Assembly (NCBI GenBank): GCA_001017865.1
Contig: LATQ01000240.1
Location: forward strand, 1-5,300
Reading direction: 5' to 3'
DNA: 5,300 nucleotides
From: Rhodococcus sp. IITR03
GTDB lineage: Bacteria > Actinomycetota > Actinomycetes > Mycobacteriales > Mycobacteriaceae
This document shows, piece by piece, positions 1 to 5,300 of this stretch. Positions within the stretch are counted from its first letter, which is position 1. Each line of letters begins with the position of its first letter. The position numbers and the translations under genes were made by a program. Below the pieces are notes generated by a model. It was given only the letters and a program-made list of their open reading frames with translations, had not been told where the DNA came from and ran no database searches.

Positions 1-3000
1 CGTCGCCGGAGAGCTGTACCTGTCCGGTGCGCAGCTCGCCCGCGCCTACCACGGTCGGCCGGACCTGACCGCGGAACGCTTCGTCGCCGACCCGTTCTCC
101 ACCTCCGGTGGTCGGCTGTACCGCACCGGCGACCTGGTGCGGTGGGTGCGCACCGCCGGCGGCGACCGCCTCGAACTCGACTACATCGGCCGCACCGATC
201 AGCAGGTCAAGCTTCGCGGTCTGAGGATCGAACTCGGCGAGATCGACACCGCACTCACCTCGCAGCCCGCGATCGGTCGTGCCGTGACGGTGGTGCGCGA
301 GGATCCCCGATCCGGACCGCAGCTCGTCTCGTACGTCGTGCCGATCGCCGGCGCCGACATCGACCCGGCGGACGTGAAGACCGCGCTGCTCTCGCGACTG
401 CCGTCGTACATGGTGCCCGCGGCGATCGTCGTGCTCGACTCGCTGCCGCTCAACACGAGCGGCAAGGTCGACCGTCGCGCGCTGCCCGCACCGACCTTCG
501 AGGTGCAGGAGTTCATGCCGCCGCGCACGCCGGTCGAGGAGATCGTCGCGGGTGTCTTCGCGCAGGTGCTCGGTGTCCCGCGCGTCGGCCGTACCGACGA
601 CTTCTTCGCGCTCGGTGGGAACTCGCTCGTGGCGACGCAGGTGGTCGCCCGTCTCGGCGACGCCCTCGATACGACCGTCCCCGTCCGTGCCCTGTTCGAC
701 GCCCCCACCGTCGAGGCCCTCGCGGTCCGCGTCGAACAGTTCGGGGGAGCCGGGTCGCGGCCCGCCCTCGAACGGCGCGAGCGTCCGGAGCGGATCCCGC
801 GTCGCCGCGCAGCAGCGCATGTGGTTCCTCAACCGCTTCGATCCGGCCTCCGCGGCGAACAACATCCCCGTCGGTGTTCGCCTCACCGGGGACCTCGACG
901 TCGACGCGCTGCGCACCGCGCTCGGCGACGTCGTCGAGCGGCACGAGTCGCTGCGGACGGTCTACCCGGACATCGACGGCGTCGGCCACCAGTCGGTGCA
1001 GCCGCCCTACACGGTGGAGCTGCCCGTCGAGCGGGTCGCCGAGAGCAGCCTGTTCGAGCGGGCGGAGCAGCTCACCTCGGCCGGCTTCGACGTCACGAGC
1101 GAGGTGCCGCTGCGGGTCGTGCTGTTCTCGCTCGGCGGGCGTGAGCACGTGCTGTTCCTCGTGGTCCACCACATCGCGTCCGACGGCTTCTCGCTGCGGC
1201 CGCTCGCGCGCGACATCATGGTCGCCTACGCGAACCGTTCGCGCGGGGAGGCCCCGAACTGGGCGCCGCTCGAGGTGCAGTACGCCGATTACGCGTTGTG
1301 GCAGCGCGACGTCCTCGGCTCCGAGGACGATCCGCGTTCGGTGCTCTCGCGCCAGGTGGAGTACTGGACCGCGCAGCTGGCGGACCTTCCCGACCAGCTC
1401 GACCTGCCGTCGGATCGTGCTCGCCCCGAGGTCGCGTCGAACACCGGACGCACCAGCCGGTTCCGTATCGAACCCGAGCTGCACTCGGCGCTGGAAAACC
1501 TTGCCCGGGAGCGGAACACGTCCCTGTTCATGGTCGTGCACGCGGCGCTGGCGGTGCTGCTGGCGCGACTGTCCGACAGCGAGGACATCGCGATCGGCAC
1601 CCCGATCGCGGGTCGCGGCGCGGCCGCCCTCGACGACCTCGTCGGCATGTTCGTCAACACGCTCGTGCTGCGTGTCGGTGTGCGCAACGACATCCGGTTC
1701 CAGGACCTCCTCGCCGAGGTGCGCGACACCGACCTCGACGCCTTCGCGAACGCCGACGTCCCGTTCGAGCGGCTCGTGGAGATCCTCGACCCGCAGCGTT
1801 CGCAGGCGCGTCACCCGCTGTTCCAGGTGGCCCTGACCTTCCAGAACACCGGCCGGGTCGAGTTCGACCTCGACGGCGTCACCGCCGCGGCGGTCGACTA
1901 CGAGGCGCCCACCGCCAAGTTCGACCTGCAGTTCACCTTCGCCGAGACCGTCGGCGAGGACGGTTCGGCGGCCGGTATGGACTTCGCCGTCACCTACGCG
2001 ACCGACCTGTTCGACGACCTGCGGGTCGCGGCGTTCGCGGAGCAGCTGCTGCGCATCCTGCGCGGGGTGGCCGAGGATCCGGCGGCGGTGGTCGGCGACA
2101 TCGAGATCGTCGACGACTTCGAACGCGAACTGGTCGTCTCGCGTTGGAACTCGCTGGGCGACGACGTCGCACCGGCCGGCACGACACTCGTCGACATGTT
2201 CGAGGCGCGCGTCGTCGAACGTGGCGATGCGGTGGCGGTGCGGTTCGGTGACGAGCAGTTGTCCTACCGCGAACTCGGTGCGCGGGTGCACCGCCTGGCA
2301 CGTCATCTCATCGATGTCGGTGCCGGACCGGAGGATCTGGTCGCGGTCGCGATGCCGCGCTCGCTCGATCTGATCGTGGCGCTGCTCGCGGTGCTCGAGG
2401 CCGGTGCCGGTTATCTGCCGATCGACCCGAACTCGCCGGCCGACCGGATCGAGTTCCTGGTCTCGGACGCGACGCCGGTCGCGGTCGTGACCACTTCGGG
2501 CGTCGAGGTGGCGTTCCCGGCCTCGGTGCCGGTCGTCGAGATCGACCGTCTGGATCTGTCGGAGGTCGACGACGCACCGATCCTCGACGCGGAGCGTCGT
2601 GCCCCGCTGACGTCGACGAATCTGGCGTACGTGATCTACACGTCGGGGTCGACCGGGCGTCCGAAGGGTGTGCTGATCCCGCATCGCAATGTGGTGCGGC
2701 TGATGGTCAACACCGAATCGGTGTACGGCTTCGACTCGTCGGATGTGTGGACGATGTTCCACAGCTATGCCTTCGACTTCTCGGTGTGGGAGCTGTGGGG
2801 TCCGCTGCTCTACGGCGGAACCCTCGTGGTCGTCGACTACTTCACGTCGCGTTCGCCGGAAGCCTTCCGCGAGTTGCTGATCCGCGAGCGGGTCACCGTG
2901 CTCAACCAGACCCCGTCGGCGTTCTACCAGCTGGTCGAGGCCGATCGGGTCGCGGCCGACGAGGCACAGTTGTCGCTGCGGTACGTGATCTTCGGTGGTG

Positions 3001-5300
3001 AGGCACTCGAGCCACGGCGTCTGGCCGGCTGGTTCGAGCGTCACGGGGATGCGGGGCGAGCGCAGCGACGGGGGATCGGCACAGCTCCTCGCCTGGTGAA
3101 CATGTACGGCATCACGGAGACGACCGTGCACGTGTCGTACCGGGAGATCGGTGCGGAGCTGGCGCAGGGCGCGTCCGCGAGTGTGGTCGGTGTGCCGATC
3201 GCGGGTCTGCGGGTGTACGTGCTCGACCGGCGGCTCAAGCCGGTGCCGGTGGGTGTGGCCGGCGAGATGTACGTCGGCGGAGGCCAGTTGGCGCGGGGTT
3301 ACCTGCGCCGTCCGGAGTTGTCGGCGGCACGTTTCGTCGCCGATCCGTTCTCGTCCGATGGTGCGTTGCTCTACCGGACGGGTGACGTCGCACGCTGGGT
3401 CGTCTCGGGCGATCTCGAATATCTCGGGCGCGCCGACGACCAGGTGAAGATCCGTGGTTTCCGCATCGAGCTCGGTGAGGTCGAGGCTGCGGTGCTCGCG
3501 CAGGACGAGGTCGCGCACGCGGCGGTGATCGTGCGCGAGGACACTCCGGGGGCGGCGCGGATCGTCGCCTATGTGGTTGCGCATGAAGGTATGTCGATCG
3601 ACACCGAGGCGCTGCGCAGCGGTGTCGCGGTGGTTCTGCCGGAGTACATGGTGCCTTCGGCGTTCGTGGTGATCGACGCGATCCCGCTGACGGTCAACGG
3701 CAAGCTCGATCGACGGGCGCTGCCCGAGCCGGTGTTCGAGACGCGTGGTTTCCGCGCGCCGAGCACCCCGATCGAGGAAATCGTGGCGGGTGTGTTCGCC
3801 GATGTGCTCGGTGTCGACCGGATCGGTGCCGATGACGATTTCTTCGCGCTCGGTGGCAACTCGCTGATCGCGACGCAGGTGGTTTCCCGGCTCGGTGCCG
3901 CGCTCGACGCGCAGGTGCCGGTGCGGACGTTGTCGAGGCGTCCACCGTCGCGGAACTCGCGACACGGGTCGAGCAGGAATCCGGTCGCGGCGCTCGGGTG
4001 CCGCTCACGGCCCGCACCCGGCCGGAGTCGATCCCGCTGTCTCCCGCCCAGCAGCGGATGTGGTTCCTCAACCGGTTCGATCCCGACTCGACGGCCTACA
4101 ACATCCCGTTCGCGTTGCGGATGACGGGCGCACTGGACGTCGACGCCTTGCGTGCCGCGGTCGCAGACCTCGTCGCACGGCACGAGTCCCTGCGCACCGT
4201 CTACCCCGAGACCGAATCCGGTCCGGTGCAGCGCATCCTGCCTGCCTCTCAGGTTCGGCCCGAGCTCGAACCGGTGGACGTCACCGCCGCCGATCTCGAA
4301 CCGCGGATGCGGGAGATCGCCGCGGCCGGCTTCGACGTCACCGTCGACGTGCCGGTGCGGATGCATCTGCTTCGCGTCGCCGACGACGATCACGTCCTCG
4401 TCACCGTGGTCCACCACATCAGCGCCGACGGCTCGTCGATGGTGCCGCTGGTCCGCGATGTGATGACGGCCTACGCCGCCCGGTCCGCGGACAGCGATCC
4501 GGCGTGGGCGCCGCTCGAGGTGCAGTACGCCGACTTCGCGCTGTGGCAGCGGGAGGTCCTCGGCTCCGAGGGCGATCCGGAGTCCACCGCCGCCGAGCAG
4601 CTCGCTACTGGCGCACCGCGCTCGCCGACCTGCCCGACCAGCTCGACCTGCCGCTCGACCGTCCGCGGCCCGCGCAGCAGAGTTTCCGCGGCGACCGCGT
4701 GGAGTTCACCATCGGCGCCGATCTGCACCGGGAGCTGCGCGACCTGGCGCGCAACCGGAACGCGACCGTGTTCATGGCCGTGCACGCGGCCTTCGCGGCG
4801 TTGCTCGCGCGCCTGTCCGGCTCGACGGACATCGCGGTGGGCACCCCCATCGCAGGTCGCACCGAGCAGGCCACCGAGGACATCATCGGCATGTTCGTCA
4901 ACACGCTGGTGCTCCGGCTGGAGGTCGACGGTGGTGCGTCCTTCGACGAACTGCTGTCCGCGGCACGGGAAACCGATCTGCAGGCCTTCGCGCACGCGGA
5001 CGTGCCGTTCGAACGTCTCGTCGAGGTCCTGAACCCCGCCCGCTCGACGGCCCGGCACCCGCTGTTCCAGGTCGGCTTCTCGTTCCAGAACCAGAGCCGC
5101 TCCGAACTCGCCCTGCCCGGTCTCGACATCGAACCGATCGATCTCGAGGGCGGCACCGCCCAGTTCGACATGCACCTGATCGTCGCCGACAGCTACGGCG
5201 ACGACGGCGCGCCGCAGGCATCGACGCGATCCTCACCTACGCGACGGATCTGTTCGACCGCGAGACCGCGGAAGCCGTCGTGGCCCGGTTCGAGCAGCTG
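1..5300 (+). CDS. Multimodular non-ribosomal peptide synthetase, partial at both ends, frame broken at four sites
   Basis: This is an internal part of a cytosolic assembly-line enzyme that builds a peptide without ribosomes. Visible order is A(partial)-T-C-A(Thr)-T-C(nearly complete). The coding path is frame 2 for 2-799, frame 3 for 807-3932, frame 2 for 3935-4603, frame 1 for 4606-5217 and frame 3 for 5220-5300. Restoring the missing bases gives about 1,768 residues. No start codon, ribosome binding site or stop of the true gene is in the window, and ATGs such as 819 lie inside conserved motifs, so they are not starts. Uncorrected, stops fall at 1142, 4122 and 5030. Because homology resumes at once after each break and every domain keeps its motifs, I treat it as one gene with probable sequence errors; a recent pseudogene is the alternative. 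The product is unknown: a siderophore or lipopeptide is possible in this group of organisms, but nothing here decides it. Confidence 0.93.
2..487 (+). other. Adenylation domain A1, C-terminal part only (module n)
   Basis: This is the end of an amino-acid-activating domain of the AMP-forming acyl-CoA synthetase/NRPS family. It shows motif A6 (GELYLSGAQLARAY, from nt 11), A7 (YRTGDL, 119-136), A8 (GRTDQQVKLRGLRIELGE, about 188-241), A9 (LPSYMVP, near 398-418) and A10 (NTSGKVDRRALP) with the catalytic lysine at 464-466. The hinge and mobile C-terminal subdomain are therefore intact and the domain looks functional. The substrate pocket (A4-A5 region) lies upstream of the window, so the activated amino acid cannot be predicted. 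A small acidic/Gly loop (VRTAGGDRLELDY, about 146-184) sits between A7 and A8 and is longer than the matching stretch in A2. Confidence 0.93.
524..735 (+). other. Peptidyl carrier (thiolation) domain T1 of module n
   Basis: This four-helix carrier domain holds the growing peptide as a thioester on a phosphopantetheine arm. It begins near TPVEEIVAGVFAQVLG and carries the attachment motif DDFFALGGNSL; the serine to be modified is codon 623-625. It ends near ALFDAPTVEALAVRVEQ. The GGNSL form, rather than the GGDS form typical of carriers that serve an epimerization domain, fits with the condensation domain that follows directly. A linker rich in Arg, Glu and Pro (about 736-793) joins it to C1, and the first frame break falls at the end of that linker. 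Confidence 0.93.
794..2109 (+). other. Condensation domain C1, complete (module n+1)
   Basis: It catalyses peptide bond formation between the chain on T1 and the Thr predicted on T2. Motifs in order: AQQRMWFLNRFDP (from 807), RHESLRTVY (about 939-965), the active site HHIASDG (1167-1187, second catalytic His at 1170-1172), YADYALWQR (about 1281-1307), IGTPIAGR (near 1593), VGMFVNTLVLR (near 1642) and NADVPFERLVEIL followed by HPLFQV (about 1752-1830). The length of about 435 residues is normal. The upstream T1 has no epimerization domain, and no extra HH-x-GD motif of the dual E/C type is visible, so an L-to-L condensation type is inferred. The first motif's leading residues (normally LSP) are lost at the frame break at 800-806. 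The usual YN of the first motif reads NN here. Confidence 0.93.
1260..1288 (+). repeat. 29-base exact direct repeat, copy 1 (in C1)
   Basis: These bases encode the WAPLEVQYAD segment of C1 and are identical to 4505-4533 in C2. The match stops on both sides at third-codon or nearby differences. It is the longest exact match I found between the two modules by eye. It reflects module duplication or gene conversion rather than a mobile element. Confidence 0.8.
2121..3725 (+). other. Adenylation domain A2, complete; predicted L-threonine specificity (module n+1)
   Basis: It activates an amino acid with ATP and loads it on T2. All core motifs are readable: LSYREL (A1), LEAGAGYLPID (A2), YTSGSTGRPKG (A3, 2637-2669), FDFS (A4), NMYGITETT (A5, 3099-3125), GEMYVGGGQLARGY (A6), YRTGDVARW (A7, from 3372), GRADDQVKIRGFRIELGE (A8), LPEYMVP (A9) and NGKLDR (A10). 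Aligned by eye to gramicidin synthetase PheA, the pocket residues are D (2775), F (2778), W (2787), N (2904), I (2988), G (2994), M (3102), V (3126), H (3129) and K (3702). This DFWNIGMVHK set is the well-known threonine code. There is an extra stretch of about ten residues just before A5 (about 3054-3083). Codon use is richer in G- and T-ending codons than in the flanking C domains. Confidence 0.94.
3765..3970 (+). other. Peptidyl carrier (thiolation) domain T2 of module n+1
   Basis: It receives the threonine predicted for A2 and then the extended peptide. It starts near TPIEEIVAGVFADVLG and carries DDFFALGGNSL with the phosphopantetheine serine at codon 3861-3863. The last helix is split by a one-base loss at about 3933: frame 3 runs through VPVRTL, then frame 2 gives EASTVAELATRVEQE, so the intact sequence probably read VPVRTLFEAST, like the VPVRALFDAPT of T1. 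It closely resembles T1 in both protein and DNA. As with T1, the GGNSL core and the directly following C domain argue against epimerization at this step. Confidence 0.92.
4031..5300 (+). other. Condensation domain C2, nearly complete at the window end (module n+2)
   Basis: It should join the Thr-bearing chain on T2 to the residue of the next module, whose A domain lies beyond the window. Motifs: IPLSPAQQRMWFLNRFDP (from 4031) with YNIP, RHESLRTVY (near 4179), HHISADG (4412-4432, second catalytic His at 4415-4417), YADFALWQR (near 4526), VGTPIAGR (about 4837-4860), IGMFVNTLVLR (about 4885-4917) and HADVPFERLVEVL followed by HPLFQV (to about 5073). Two one-base losses split it: at about 4604 (frame 2 to frame 1, inside the AYW segment) and at about 5218 (frame 1 to frame 3, before IDAILTYATDLFD). 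About 20 residues of the usual C-terminus are missing beyond 5300. All catalytic residues are present, so the corrected domain looks active. Confidence 0.92.
4505..4533 (+). repeat. 29-base exact direct repeat, copy 2 (in C2)
   Basis: Identical to 1260-1288 and encoding the same WAPLEVQYAD segment in the second condensation domain. Copies of this kind are where short-read assemblies of NRPS genes can collapse or mis-join, which matters when judging the frame breaks nearby. Confidence 0.8.

Noticed and set aside
799..807. Programmed ribosomal frameshift at the T1-C1 junction
   Set aside because: No slippery heptamer or supporting structure is visible, and neither alternative reading restores the Leu-Ser-Pro residues. 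Three similar breaks elsewhere make a shared error mechanism more likely.
736..1187. Dual epimerization/condensation domain or a hidden epimerization domain before C1
   Set aside because: T1 runs through a short linker straight into a standard condensation first motif; there is no room for an E domain and no extra N-terminal HH-x-GD motif is seen.
142..1836. Plus-strand open frame of 564 codons in frame 1
   Set aside because: Arg/Ser/Pro-rich shadow of A1-T1-C1, which is read in frames 2 and 3; no domain motif is present.
513..3965. Very long minus-strand open frame (about 1,150 codons)
   Set aside because: It mirrors the NRPS codons in a G+C-rich genome; the protein is an Arg/Asp/His/Val-rich string without recognisable domains and lies opposite intact NRPS motifs.
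3569..4417. Minus-strand open frame of 282 codons opposite T2-C2
   Set aside because: Antisense to conserved T and C domain motifs; composition is that of a shadow frame, with no family recognised.
3998..5032. Separate NRPS gene starting at the ATG-like codon near 3998
   Set aside because: Homology to T2 runs continuously through this point in the same frame from 3935; the apparent start is a GTG inside the T2-C2 linker with no intergenic DNA. The end at 5030-5032 is a product of the 4604 frame break.

Overview
The window is a fragment of one very large non-ribosomal peptide synthetase (NRPS) gene on the + strand, open at both ends. Very high G+C, the strong third-position G/C bias and the wording of the domain motifs (for example QRMWFLNRFDP, NMYGITETTVHVSY, FFALGGNSL) point to a mycolic-acid-type actinobacterium, most likely Rhodococcus or a close relative such as Nocardia or Gordonia. 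The genus is inferred from recall of these families, not from a search.

Layout in order: the C-terminal part of an adenylation domain (A1, about 2-487), a carrier domain (T1, about 524-735), a complete condensation domain (C1, about 794-2109), a complete adenylation domain (A2, about 2121-3725), a carrier domain (T2, about 3765-3970), and a nearly complete condensation domain (C2, 4031 to the window end). This gives the tail of module n, a full C-A-T module n+1, and the start of module n+2. The A2 pocket residues read D-F-W-N-I-G-M-V-H plus the A10 lysine, the classic threonine code, so module n+1 is predicted to add L-Thr. There is no epimerization domain between either T and the following C, and both T domains carry GGNSL, so the visible residues should be passed on as L-amino acids. 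A1's substrate cannot be called because its pocket lies upstream of the window.

The reading frame is broken at four places (about 800-806, 3933, 4604 and 5218). At each one the protein homology continues immediately in another frame, and each is explained by one missing base, or two missing bases at the first site. As written the sequence would hit stops at 1142, 4122 and 5030. With the bases restored, the fragment is one continuous chain of about 1,768 residues. The pattern looks more like consensus sequencing errors than an old pseudogene, but the window alone cannot settle this.

No intergenic DNA, promoter, terminator, RNA gene, mobile element or CRISPR array is present. The long open frames on the minus strand are G+C shadows of the NRPS. 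I see no previously undescribed type of system. The points worth checking are the frame breaks, the Thr prediction, a codon-usage shift confined to A2-T2, and a short Arg/Gly-rich insertion inside A2.
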